A stretch of 6,678 bases of DNA from the NCBI GenBank assembly GCA_037190805.1, contig JBBCJR010000035.1, forward strand, positions 1 through 6,678, in the 5' to 3' direction. The stretch's first letter is position 1, and the number at the start of each line of letters is the position of its first letter. The DNA comes from JBBCJR01 sp037190805 (GTDB taxonomy: Bacteria; Pseudomonadota; Alphaproteobacteria; Sphingomonadales; Sphingomonadaceae). Below the pieces are notes generated by a model. The model ran no database searches. It was not told the DNA's origin and worked only from the letters and a program-made list of their open reading frames with translations. The position numbers were made by a program, and so were the translations under genes. This document shows positions 1 to 5,922 of this stretch, in pieces.

Positions 1-22
1 TGTCGCCGACAATTCGGCGACA
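1..22 (-). terminator. Hairpin downstream of rpsB (terminator or intercistronic stem-loop)
   Basis: Positions 1-9 and 14-22 are perfect inverted complements (TGTCGCCGA / TCGGCGACA) with a 4-nt loop, 22 bp after the rpsB stop codon. In the rpsB transcript this would fold as a G/C-rich stem-loop. Any U-tract would lie to the left of position 1, outside the window, so a true intrinsic terminator cannot be told from an attenuating or stabilising hairpin. In most bacteria tsf (EF-Ts) follows rpsB, and such a hairpin could lower tsf expression relative to rpsB. That role is inference. Confidence 0.55.
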
Positions 23-44
23 CCCCCCGTTATTCCGGTTGGGA

Positions 45-803
45 TCAGGCTTCGACGAGCGCGGGGTCGACCGCCGGCTCGGCCTGGGCACCCAGATCCT
101 CGCCACGCGCCGCGCGGCCGCCCGAGCGACCGGCAAGGACCGCATCGGCCACGGCATCACAATAGAGGCGGATGGCGCGGCTGGCGTCGTCGTTCGCCGG
201 GACCGGGAAGGCGATGCCCTGCGGGCTGACATTGGTGTCGAGGATGGCGACGACCGGAATGCCGAGGACATTGGCTTCCTTGATCGCCAGCTCTTCCTTG
301 TTGACGTCGATCACGAACATCACGTCGGGCAGGCCGCCCATGTCGCGGATGCCGCCCAGCGACGCCTCGAACTTGTCGCGCTCGCGGGTCTTCTGCAGGA
401 CTTCCTTCTTGGTCAGGCCGTGTGTGTCGCCCGACAGCTGCTCCTCAAGCGACTTGAAGCGCTTGATCGAACCCGAAATGGTCTTCCAGTTGGTCAGCAT
501 GCCGCCCAGCCAGCGGTGGTTGACGAAATGCTGGCCGCAACGCTGCGCCGCTTCGGCAATCGGATCCTGCGCCTGGCGCTTGGTGCCGACGAACAGCACC
601 TTGCCGCCCTGGGCGGTCGTCTGGCGCACGAAGTCGAGCGCGCGATCGAACAGCGGCACGGTCTGGCTGAGATCGATGATGTGAACGCCATTGCGGTCGC
701 CGAAGATGTACGGCTTCATCCGCGGATTCCAGCGATGGGTCTGGTGGCCGAAATGCGCTCCGGCCTCAAGCAGCTGCTGCATCGTGACGACAGGGGTCGC
801 CAT
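45..803 (-). CDS. rpsB: 30S ribosomal protein S2
   Basis: S2 binds late to the 30S subunit and contacts 16S rRNA and S1; it is essential for translation initiation. The protein is 252 residues from the chosen start, a normal bacterial S2 length with a slightly long C-terminal tail rich in Ala, Gly and Glu. Family motifs are plain: LLEAGAHFGHQTHRWNP near the N-terminus (first S2 signature), KVLFVGTKRQA, FVNHRWLGGMLTNWKT, and GGLPDVMFVID followed by EANVLGIPVVAILDTN (second signature). Two ATGs lie close together, at 807-809 and 801-803. The AGGAG at 813-817 is 3 nt from the first and 9 nt from the second, and the second gives the usual MATPVVTM start, so I chose 803. The gene is read away from the divergent SOS-type promoter and is probably followed off-window by tsf. 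Identification is secure; only the start is open. Confidence 0.97.
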   Translation of the reverse strand: MATPVVTMQQLLEAGAHFGHQTHRWNPRMKPYIFGDRNGVHIIDLSQTVPLFDRALDFVRQTTAQGGKVLFVGTKRQAQDPIAEAAQRCGQHFVNHRWLGGMLTNWKTISGSIKRFKSLEEQLSGDTHGLTKKEVLQKTRERDKFEASLGGIRDMGGLPDVMFVIDVNKEELAIKEANVLGIPVVAILDTNVSPQGIAFPVPANDDASRAIRLYCDAVADAVLAGRSGGRAARGEDLGAQAEPAVDPALVEA

Positions 804-812
804 GGTCATATT

Positions 813-817
813 CTCCT
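813..817 (-). promoter_or_regulatory. rpsB ribosome binding site
   Basis: On the minus strand AGGAG lies 9 nt before the ATG at 801-803 and only 3 nt before the ATG at 807-809. The spacing favours the inner ATG as the start of S2. Confidence 0.75.
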
Positions 818-833
818 ACCCGGTTGCACCTTG

Positions 834-882
834 CGCGGGAGGAACCATCGCAAATCGCGACGGCACCGGTGATGTTCCCGCG
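834..882 (-). promoter_or_regulatory. Structured 5' leader of rpsB
   Basis: In the rpsB transcript, CGCGGGA (876-882) can pair perfectly with TCCCGCG (834-840), enclosing about 35 nt. A competing pairing, GGAAC/GTTCC with ATC/GAT, uses overlapping bases, and a small TCGC/GCGA stem lies inside. The element sits between the inferred transcription start (about 890) and the Shine-Dalgarno at 813-817. S2 is known to repress its own operon through the rpsB leader in gammaproteobacteria. An equivalent role here is inference from position and foldability only. Confidence 0.4.
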
Positions 883-896
883 TGTGGAATGCCGGC

Positions 897-925
897 CCTC
901 TAGCCGATTGGTCGCGCCAAGACAA
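897..925 (-). promoter_or_regulatory. Probable rpsB promoter
   Basis: On the minus strand, TTGTCT (920-925) is followed after 17 nt by TAGAGG (897-902), within GGCTAGAGGG. This resembles the alphaproteobacterial housekeeping pattern of a TTGAC-like -35 box and a GCTA-containing -10 box. Initiation would fall near 890, giving a leader of about 85 nt. The -35 box is only 3 bp from the -35-like TTGACA of the opposite strand. Confidence 0.6.
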
Positions 926-928
926 GGG

Positions 929-957
929 TTGACAAGATCAGAACAAATAGTGAACAT
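929..957 (+). promoter_or_regulatory. Probable SOS promoter of the small membrane-protein gene
   Basis: A consensus TTGACA (929-934) is followed after 17 nt by GAACAT (952-957), a weak -10 that keeps the important second A and final T. The LexA-type repeat at 941-955 occupies the spacer and overlaps the -10, as in classical LexA-repressed promoters. Transcription would begin near 964, leaving about 80 nt of leader before the ATG at 1043. Confidence 0.55.
941..955 (+). promoter_or_regulatory. LexA box (SOS operator), GAAC-N7-GAAC
   Basis: The sequence is GAACAAATAGTGAAC: two GAAC direct repeats exactly 7 nt apart, equal to GTTC-N7-GTTC on the other strand. This is the known binding motif of LexA in alphaproteobacteria such as Rhodobacter, Rhizobium and Caulobacter. 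It lies directly downstream of a consensus TTGACA and overlaps the likely -10 of the plus-strand promoter. The other reading, that it controls rpsB, is less likely because it would sit upstream of the rpsB -35 box. I saw no second GAAC-N7-GAAC site in the intergenic regions. Confidence 0.75.
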
Positions 958-1042
958 CGTGGCCAAGGATCGAATCGGCCCAGTCCGGCGTTGGAACGCT
1001 CGTTGAGCGGCGGGTCGAGGCACAGAAAGGGTTTCGCACGCC

Positions 1043-1267
1043 ATGTTCGCCATTGTCGTCAGCGCCTTTACCAGCAGCGTGATCGCCGCCGTCATCTTCG
1101 CCATGATCGCGCGAACCTTCGCCGAATATGGTGAATCAGCCTTGAATGCGCTGACCGGTGAACAGCCGCCGGCCATTGAAAGCCGAACAGCGTTCAGGGA
1201 ATGGCAGCCCCGCCCCGTCCGGGCGACCCGGCCGCCGCGGCCACAGTCGCTGCGCGCCGCCGCTTGA
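1043..1267 (+). CDS. Small single-pass membrane protein, putatively LexA-regulated
   Basis: I do not recognise a named family. The 74-residue product opens with a clear hydrophobic segment (about residues 2-23, FAIVVSAFTSSVIAAVIFAM), then R24, a short acidic stretch (E28, E31, E40, E46), and a Pro/Arg-rich tail with arginines at 57, 60, 63, 66 and 71. Positive charge after the segment suggests the tail is cytoplasmic. Coding potential is good: 21 of the first 23 codons end in G or C. The start is limited by an in-frame stop at 1004-1006. A weak GAAAGGG (1025-1031) lies 11 nt before the ATG, a long spacing. A LexA box stands 88 bp upstream. By analogy with SOS-induced small membrane proteins (SidA, TisB) it could inhibit division or act on the membrane, but this is inference. 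Its last 74 bp overlap the 3' end of pssA on the other strand. Confidence 0.6.
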   Translation: MFAIVVSAFTSSVIAAVIFAMIARTFAEYGESALNALTGEQPPAIESRTAFREWQPRPVRATRPPRPQSLRAAA

Positions 1268-2033
1268 CCCGGCCATAGCTGCGGATGCTGAACGGCAGCA
1301 GCAAAGCATAAAGCAGCACCACAACGGACAAGGTTATCCACGGCGCCGACAGCAGCGCACCGCCCAGCAGCGCCACCGCGACCAGCGCCGGCAGACGCCA
1401 GCTGCCGGGAATGCGCAGCGACCCCCAGGAAAAGGTCGGCAGGCTGGATATCATCAAGGAGGCGGTCAGGGCGGTCGTGACGGCCGTGACGGCGGGATTG
1501 CGCAGCCATTCGAAGTCGTCGCCAAATCCCAGCGTCGCTGAGGCCATCCACAGATAGATGGGCGCCAGGGCCAGCCCCGCGCCCACCGGGGCCGGAATGC
1601 CGGTCAGGAAGCCCGCCGATTTGTGCGGCTGGTTGTCGACATCGAGACTGGCGTTGAACCGGGCCAGCCTGAGCGCGCAGCAGACGACATGGGCGAGCGC
1701 GAACACCCAGCCGAAGCCCTTCAGATATTGCAGCGACCACAGATAGATGATGACCGCCGGCGACACGCCGAAAGCGATCACGTCGCTCAGCGAATCGAGT
1801 TCGGCGCCGAACCGGCTCTGCCCCTTCAACAGTCGCGCGATGCGGCCATCGATGCCGTCGAGCACACCGGCGATGATGATCGCCGCCACCGCGCGTTCCC
1901 AATCACCGGCGATCGCGAAGCACACCCCGGACAGGCCGGTGCACAAGGCCAGCGCAGTGACCGCATTCGGAATCAGCACCCGGAGCGGCAGCACACGGCG
2001 ACCGCGAGCTCCCGGCTGGCCGATCTCGGTCAT
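1194..2033 (-). CDS. pssA: CDP-diacylglycerol--serine O-phosphatidyltransferase
   Basis: This integral membrane enzyme joins CDP-diacylglycerol and L-serine to give phosphatidylserine and CMP, the step before decarboxylation to phosphatidylethanolamine. The CDP-alcohol phosphatidyltransferase signature is complete: D62-G63-x2-A66-R67-x8-G76-x3-D80-x3-D84, the metal- and CDP-binding residues. Several hydrophobic helices cover about residues 20-60, 85-122, 144-165 and 210-252. The length of 279 residues fits the membrane-type (type II) enzyme rather than the soluble E. coli type. The C-terminus ends in an Arg-then-Ala/Gly-rich tail of about 25 residues that looks unconserved and overlaps the convergent small gene. 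The ATG overlaps the psd stop by 4 nt (ATGA), and no Shine-Dalgarno is visible, which points to translational coupling with psd. Confidence 0.95.
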   Translation of the reverse strand: MTEIGQPGARGRRVLPLRVLIPNAVTALALCTGLSGVCFAIAGDWERAVAAIIIAGVLDGIDGRIARLLKGQSRFGAELDSLSDVIAFGVSPAVIIYLWSLQYLKGFGWVFALAHVVCCALRLARFNASLDVDNQPHKSAGFLTGIPAPVGAGLALAPIYLWMASATLGFGDDFEWLRNPAVTAVTTALTASLMISSLPTFSWGSLRIPGSWRLPALVAVALLGGALLSAPWITLSVVVLLYALLLPFSIRSYGRVKRRRAATVAAAAGSPGRGGAAIP

Positions 2034-2764
2034 TGGCTGATGCCGCGTGCCGCCACGGGATCGCCCAGACGGCCAAGGATGGTCTCGCCGGCAAGCGTGC
2101 GCTGGCCGAGCGCCACCTGCGCCGCGGTGCCGGCCGGCAGATAGACGTCGACCCGGCTGCCGAAGCGGATCAGACCGATGCGCTGGCCCGCGGCGACGGT
2201 GTCGCCTTCCTTGGCGAAGCGGACGATACGGCGGGCGACGAGGCCGGCGATCTGGGTAAAGGCGATGCGTACGCCGCTCTGCCCCTCGACCACGAAATGT
2301 TGCCGCTCATTGTCCTCGCTGGCCTTGTCCAGCTCGGCATTGACGAATTTGCCGGGGATATAGACCACACGCGTCACCCGACCCGGGATCGGCGAGCGGT
2401 TGATGTGAACGTCGAACACGCTCATGAAAATCGACACCCGCGTCGCCGGCGTCGCGGGAATACCGCCATCGCCGCCGGTCAGCTCGCGCGGCGGGGCCAC
2501 TTCCTGGATCATCGTGACCAGCCCGTCTGCGGGCGCGACGATCAGCCCCTCGCCAACCGGCGTAACCCGCACCGGATCGCGGAAAAAGGCTGCGACCCAG
2601 ATCGTCAGCATGACCGACAGCCAGCCCAGGATCGAGGAGATGAAGAACAGCACCACCGTGATGGCGGCGGCGATCACCACATATTTGATCCCTTCGGAAT
2701 GGACCGAAGGCATGCGGTATTTGACGGTGGCCGTAGCCAGCCCCGAATTGTCTATGGATGCCAT
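2030..2764 (-). CDS. psd: Phosphatidylserine decarboxylase proenzyme
   Basis: The enzyme decarboxylates phosphatidylserine to phosphatidylethanolamine at the inner membrane, using a pyruvoyl group made by self-cleavage. The cleavage site is RFGSRVDVYLP, with G202-S203 as the scissile pair; Ser203 would become the pyruvoyl group of the small chain. Other family marks are FFRDPVRVTP (60-69), the APADG motif with D80, and the VFDVHINRSP block with H120. Residues 25-60 hold two hydrophobic segments that anchor the large chain. At 244 residues with an FGS site rather than LGST, this is the short form common in alphaproteobacteria and Gram-positives. It is the first gene of an operon with pssA. The start has little Shine-Dalgarno support, and the upstream promoter position suggests a leaderless transcript. 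Confidence 0.95.
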   Translation of the reverse strand: MASIDNSGLATATVKYRMPSVHSEGIKYVVIAAAITVVLFFISSILGWLSVMLTIWVAAFFRDPVRVTPVGEGLIVAPADGLVTMIQEVAPPRELTGGDGGIPATPATRVSIFMSVFDVHINRSPIPGRVTRVVYIPGKFVNAELDKASEDNERQHFVVEGQSGVRIAFTQIAGLVARRIVRFAKEGDTVAAGQRIGLIRFGSRVDVYLPAGTAAQVALGQRTLAGETILGRLGDPVAARGISQ

Positions 2765-2770
2765 TCGTCG

Positions 2771-2799
2771 ACCCTATCGGCTCGCTTCGCCGCTGACAA
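2771..2799 (-). promoter_or_regulatory. Probable psd-pssA promoter, leaderless
   Basis: On the minus strand TTGTCA (2794-2799) is followed after exactly 17 nt by TAGGGT (2771-2776). Only 6 nt separate the -10 box from the psd ATG, so initiation at the usual distance of 7 nt would fall on the A of the start codon. The only Shine-Dalgarno-like bases, AGGG, lie inside the -10 itself. Confidence 0.5.
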
Positions 2800-2816
2800 C
2801 GCCGGTTGATCCCTTG

Positions 2817-2846
2817 TTGATCCTCAGCCGTCCTTTAGCCTAGGAC
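2817..2846 (+). promoter_or_regulatory. Possible icd promoter
   Basis: TTGATC (2817-2822) and TAGGAC (2841-2846, within GCCTAGGAC) are separated by 18 nt and would start transcription near 2853, about 32 nt before the icd ATG. Both boxes are imperfect. It is the best candidate in the 120-bp divergent gap shared with psd. Confidence 0.35.
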
Positions 2847-2884
2847 GCAGGGCGAGCCCTCCCCCAGGAAACCAAGGAACCCAA

Positions 2885-4102
2885 ATGGCGAAGATCAAGG
2901 TCAAGACCCCGGTCGTCGAGATCGACGGCGACGAGATGACCCGCATCATCTGGCAGTGGATTCGCGAACGGCTGATCCTGCCCTATCTGGACATTGACCT
3001 GGTTTACTTCGATCTGCACGTGCAGAAGCGCGACGAAACGGACGACCGGATCACCGTCGAATCCGCCCGCGCGATCAAGAAATACGGCGTCGGCGTGAAG
3101 TGCGCCACCATCACCCCCGACGAAGCGCGGGTGAAGGAGTTCAATCTCAAGAAGATGTGGAAGTCGCCCAACGGCACCATCCGCAACATCCTGGGCGGCG
3201 TGGTGTTCCGCGAGCCGATCGTGATCAAGAACGTCCCGCGCCTGATCCCCGGCTGGACCGACCCGATCGTCGTCGGCCGCCATGCCTTTGGCGACCAGTA
3301 TCGTGCCACCGACTACAAGGTGCCCGGCCCCGGCAAGCTGCGCCTGGTGTTCGAGGGTGAGGACGGCACCGTGATCGACGAGGAGGTGTTCCAGTTCCCG
3401 TCTGCCGGCGTCGCGATGGCCATGTACAATCTGGACGATTCGATCCGGGACTTCGCCCGCGCATCGATGAATTACGGCCTTGCCCGCAGCTGGCCGGTTT
3501 ACCTCTCGACCAAGAACACCATCCTCAAGGCCTATGACGGCCGCTTCAAGGATCTGTTCGAGGAGGTGTTCGAGGCCGAGTTCAAGGACAAGTTCCAGGC
3601 CGCCGGCATCGAGTATCAGCACCGCCTCATCGACGACATGGTCGCGTCCGCCCTCAAGTGGAGCGGCAAGTTCGTGTGGGCGTGCAAGAACTATGACGGC
3701 GACGTGCAGTCCGATCAGGTCGCCCAGGGCTTTGGTTCGCTGGGCCTGATGACGTCGGTGCTGATGACACCGGATGGCAAGACCATCGAGGCGGAAGCCG
3801 CCCACGGCACCGTCACCCGCCATTTCCGCATGCACGAACAGGGTAAGGCAACGTCCACCAATCCCATCGCGTCGATCTTCGCCTGGACGGGTGGCCTCAA
3901 ATATCGCGGCCGCTTCGACGGGACGCCGGAGGTGACGGAATTCGCCGAAACCCTGGAGCGGGTGTGCATCGAAACCGTCGAGGCGGGACAGATGACCAAG
4001 GACCTCGCCATCCTGATCGGTCCCGACCAGGCGTGGATGACGACCGAACAGTTCTTCGAGGCGATCCGCGTCAATCTGGAAAAGGCAATGGCGGCGCGCT
4101 GA
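2885..4102 (+). CDS. icd: NADP-dependent isocitrate dehydrogenase
   Basis: This TCA-cycle enzyme oxidises isocitrate to 2-oxoglutarate and CO2 with reduction of NADP+ and a divalent metal. The 405-residue protein is the dimeric, eukaryote-like type seen in alphaproteobacteria, not the E. coli type. Visible active-site residues match that family: SPNGTIRN (94-101), R100, R109, R132, Y139, K210 in LSTKNT, and metal-binding aspartates in LIDD (250-251) and NYDGDVQSD (D273, D277). HGTVTRHFRMHEQGKATSTNP (308-327 region) forms the NADP site with R312 and H313. The N-terminus MAKIKVKTPVVEIDGDEMTR is standard. AAGGA at 2874-2878 is 6 nt before the ATG, a strong ribosome site. The gene is alone on its strand here and ends at a large hairpin. 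Confidence 0.97.
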   Translation: MAKIKVKTPVVEIDGDEMTRIIWQWIRERLILPYLDIDLVYFDLHVQKRDETDDRITVESARAIKKYGVGVKCATITPDEARVKEFNLKKMWKSPNGTIRNILGGVVFREPIVIKNVPRLIPGWTDPIVVGRHAFGDQYRATDYKVPGPGKLRLVFEGEDGTVIDEEVFQFPSAGVAMAMYNLDDSIRDFARASMNYGLARSWPVYLSTKNTILKAYDGRFKDLFEEVFEAEFKDKFQAAGIEYQHRLIDDMVASALKWSGKFVWACKNYDGDVQSDQVAQGFGSLGLMTSVLMTPDGKTIEAEAAHGTVTRHFRMHEQGKATSTNPIASIFAWTGGLKYRGRFDGTPEVTEFAETLERVCIETVEAGQMTKDLAILIGPDQAWMTTEQFFEAIRVNLEKAMAAR

Positions 4103-4122
4103 CGCCTGTCTACTGACCGTAT

Positions 4123-4162
4123 AATCGGCCCCGGGCGATCCCGACATCGCCCGGGGCCGATT
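4123..4162. terminator. Bidirectional terminator between icd and ybaL
   Basis: A perfect 17-bp inverted repeat, 4123-4139 and 4146-4162, with a 6-nt loop (CCCGAC) lies 20 bp after the icd stop and 37 bp after the ybaL stop. The stem is G/C-rich in the middle and ends in AAT/ATT, so each strand leaves a short U-run (ATTCATTT on plus, ATTAT on minus). Its place between two convergent genes fits a shared terminator. The U-tract is weak, but the stem is very stable. Confidence 0.8.
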
Positions 4163-4199
4163 CATTTGCGATGGCTCCATCCGGGCGCGATGAACGCCG

Positions 4200-5837
4200 T
4201 CAGGCGGGGCTGAGCACACCCACAGCCTGATCGATCATCCGCTTGGCGATCTCGCGTTCGCCCATGATCGTGACATCGGCGCCGCAGCGTTCGAGGTGTG
4301 CTACCTCCTCGTCACTATGTGCGCGCGCGACGATGGTCAGGCCGGGATTGGTGGCGCGCGCCTGCTGGACGATCTGGCCTGCCTCGAACACCTGCGGAAT
4401 GGCGACGATCAGCTGCCGCGCATGAACAAGGTCGGCGCGCTCCAACGTCTTGGGGTTGGCGGCATTGCCGATAATGACATCCAGTGCCTCGCCCCTCGGT
4501 AACGCGTCGATATCGGCCTGGGTCTCGATGACCACGAACGGCTGCCCTGCGACTTTCAGCCCCGCCCCAACCATGGCGCCGACCCGCCCGTAGCCAATGA
4601 TGACGACGTGGCGGGCCTCGACCTCCGCAACCGTTTCAGCAGGAGGACGAGGCTGCTCCTGCATCTCTCCACCCGCTCCACAAAACCGGTCGATCAGCAC
4701 GAACAGCAGCGGGTTGAACAGGATCGAGATCATCGCCCCTGCGAGGATCAGGTCCCGACCCGCTGCAGGCATCAGCTGCAGACCGGTTCCCAGCGACGCG
4801 AGGATGAACGAAAATTCGCCGATCTGGGCTAGGCTGGCGGCGATCGTCAGCGCCGTCCGCCGATCCCGTCCGAACGCCCGGATGATCATGAATGCCGCGA
4901 TCGATTTGCCGACCAGAATGATCATCAGCGTGCCGAGCAGGGGCAACGCCTGGGTCAAAATAATGGCGGGATTGAACAACATACCCACCGACACGAAGAA
5001 CAGCACCGCAAAGGCGTCGCGCAGCGGCAGAGTCTCGTCGGCCGCACGCTGGCTGAGTTGCGAGCCGGCGAGGATCATGCCCGCGAAGAAGGCGCCTAGC
5101 GCGAAGGACACGCTGAACAGGTGCGCCGCCCCGAAGGCGACGCCCAGCGCGATGGCCAGCACCGCCAGACGGAACAACTCCCGCGAGCCGGTGTGCGCGA
5201 TGGCGTGCAGCGCCCATGGAATGACGCGCCGGCCCACGATCAGCATGAACGCGACGAATGCCCCGACCTTGGCCGTGGTGAGCAGCAGGGCGCTGAGCAA
5301 GGCCTCGCTGGTCTGGGCGCCACCCAGCGCCGGCAGCATCACCAGCGTGAACACCATCACCAGATCTTCGACGATCAGCCAGCCGATGGCGATCCGGCCG
5401 CGCTGCGTATCCACCAGCCGCCGATCCTGGAGCGCGCGCAGCAGCACCACGGTACTCGCTACCGACAGCGACAGACCGAACACGATGCTGCCCGCCATCG
5501 ACCAGCCCATCAGATGCCCGAGACCGACACCCAGCACCGTCGCCACGGCGATCTGTGCCATGGCGCCGGGAATCGCCACGCTTTTGACCGACATCAGATC
5601 CCGGGTCGAAAAGTGCAGACCGACGCCGAACATCAGGAGGATGACGCCCAGTTCCGCCAGTTCGTTGGCCAGTCCCTGATCGGCCACATAGCCGGGCGTG
5701 AACGGGCCGACGATGACCCCGGCAAGCAGATAGCCGACCAGCGGGGAAGCCTTGAGACGAAACGCTATGGCACCAAGGATGAACGCAAGAACGAGCCCCG
5801 CAACGACAGTGGCGATCAACGGCGTGGCATGCGTCAT
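4200..5837 (-). CDS. ybaL: YbaL-family K+/H+ antiporter (CPA2) with RCK domain
   Basis: A putative potassium efflux antiporter of the inner membrane, related to KefB/KefC. Residues 1-385 form the Na+/H+ exchanger domain with about a dozen helices; close matches to remembered E. coli YbaL include ATPLIATVVAGLVLAFILG, SPLVGYLLAG, GVILLMFGVGLHFS, GWLIVEDLVMV and LTIAASLAQIGEF. Residues 409-535 form a TrkA-N/RCK domain with the Rossmann motif GYGRVG (415-420), E438 at the end of the second strand (usual for NAD(H)-type ligands), and GNAANPKTL. At 545 residues the length is normal. I do not see a KefC-like HALESD glutathione-regulated loop, nor a KefF partner gene next door. The ATG has AAGGA at 5850-5854, 12 nt away, a long spacing. 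Ion specificity is known only by family. Confidence 0.93.
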   Translation of the reverse strand: MTHATPLIATVVAGLVLAFILGAIAFRLKASPLVGYLLAGVIVGPFTPGYVADQGLANELAELGVILLMFGVGLHFSTRDLMSVKSVAIPGAMAQIAVATVLGVGLGHLMGWSMAGSIVFGLSLSVASTVVLLRALQDRRLVDTQRGRIAIGWLIVEDLVMVFTLVMLPALGGAQTSEALLSALLLTTAKVGAFVAFMLIVGRRVIPWALHAIAHTGSRELFRLAVLAIALGVAFGAAHLFSVSFALGAFFAGMILAGSQLSQRAADETLPLRDAFAVLFFVSVGMLFNPAIILTQALPLLGTLMIILVGKSIAAFMIIRAFGRDRRTALTIAASLAQIGEFSFILASLGTGLQLMPAAGRDLILAGAMISILFNPLLFVLIDRFCGAGGEMQEQPRPPAETVAEVEARHVVIIGYGRVGAMVGAGLKVAGQPFVVIETQADIDALPRGEALDVIIGNAANPKTLERADLVHARQLIVAIPQVFEAGQIVQQARATNPGLTIVARAHSDEEVAHLERCGADVTIMGEREIAKRMIDQAVGVLSPA

Positions 5838-5881
5838 GCGGTCGGGGGGTCCTTCGCTGGACGGATCGGGACGTAACGATA

Positions 5882-5907
5882 CCAGTCAGGAGCCGATTGA
5901 CGACTGG
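5882..5907. repeat. Small inverted repeat in the ybaL leader
   Basis: CCAGTC (5882-5887) and GACTGG (5902-5907) are perfect complements separated by 14 nt. They lie within the presumed 5' leader of ybaL, so they could form a modest hairpin in the RNA or a weak operator. A 6-bp repeat can occur by chance. Confidence 0.3.
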
Positions 5908-5922
5908 GAAAATCGCCCGCCG

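Noticed and set aside
39..872. Long open plus-strand frame opposite rpsB (277 codons)
   Set aside because: It is antisense to a clearly identified S2 gene. Its composition (many Arg, Asp, His, Ala) is typical of open antisense frames in G+C-rich DNA, and no domain is visible.
972..976. GAATC site (GANTC, the CcrM methylation target) downstream of the LexA box
   Set aside because: A 5-bp degenerate site is common by chance, and one copy gives no evidence of cell-cycle control.
997..1009. CGCTC-GTT-GAGCG mini-hairpin in the leader of the small gene
   Set aside because: A 5-bp stem with a 3-nt loop is short and has no supporting context.
766..1902. Minus-strand frame of 378 codons spanning the rpsB-pssA gap
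   Set aside because: It overlaps pssA in a different frame on the same strand and runs through the rpsB promoter and LexA region. It is rich in Arg/Ala/Gly and shows no motifs.
2033..2843. Plus-strand frames opposite psd
   Set aside because: Psd shows a full set of family motifs on the minus strand, and the plus frames have shadow composition and no ribosome sites or motifs.
2840..4219. Minus-strand frame of 459 codons opposite icd
   Set aside because: It is antisense to a secure icd gene and crosses the strong terminator hairpin. Its His/Asp/Leu-rich shadow composition has no recognisable domain.
4597..5876. Plus-strand frames of 360 and 251 codons opposite ybaL
   Set aside because: They are antisense to the ybaL antiporter with biased Arg/Ser/Thr or His/Gln composition, as expected of shadows of a membrane-protein gene.
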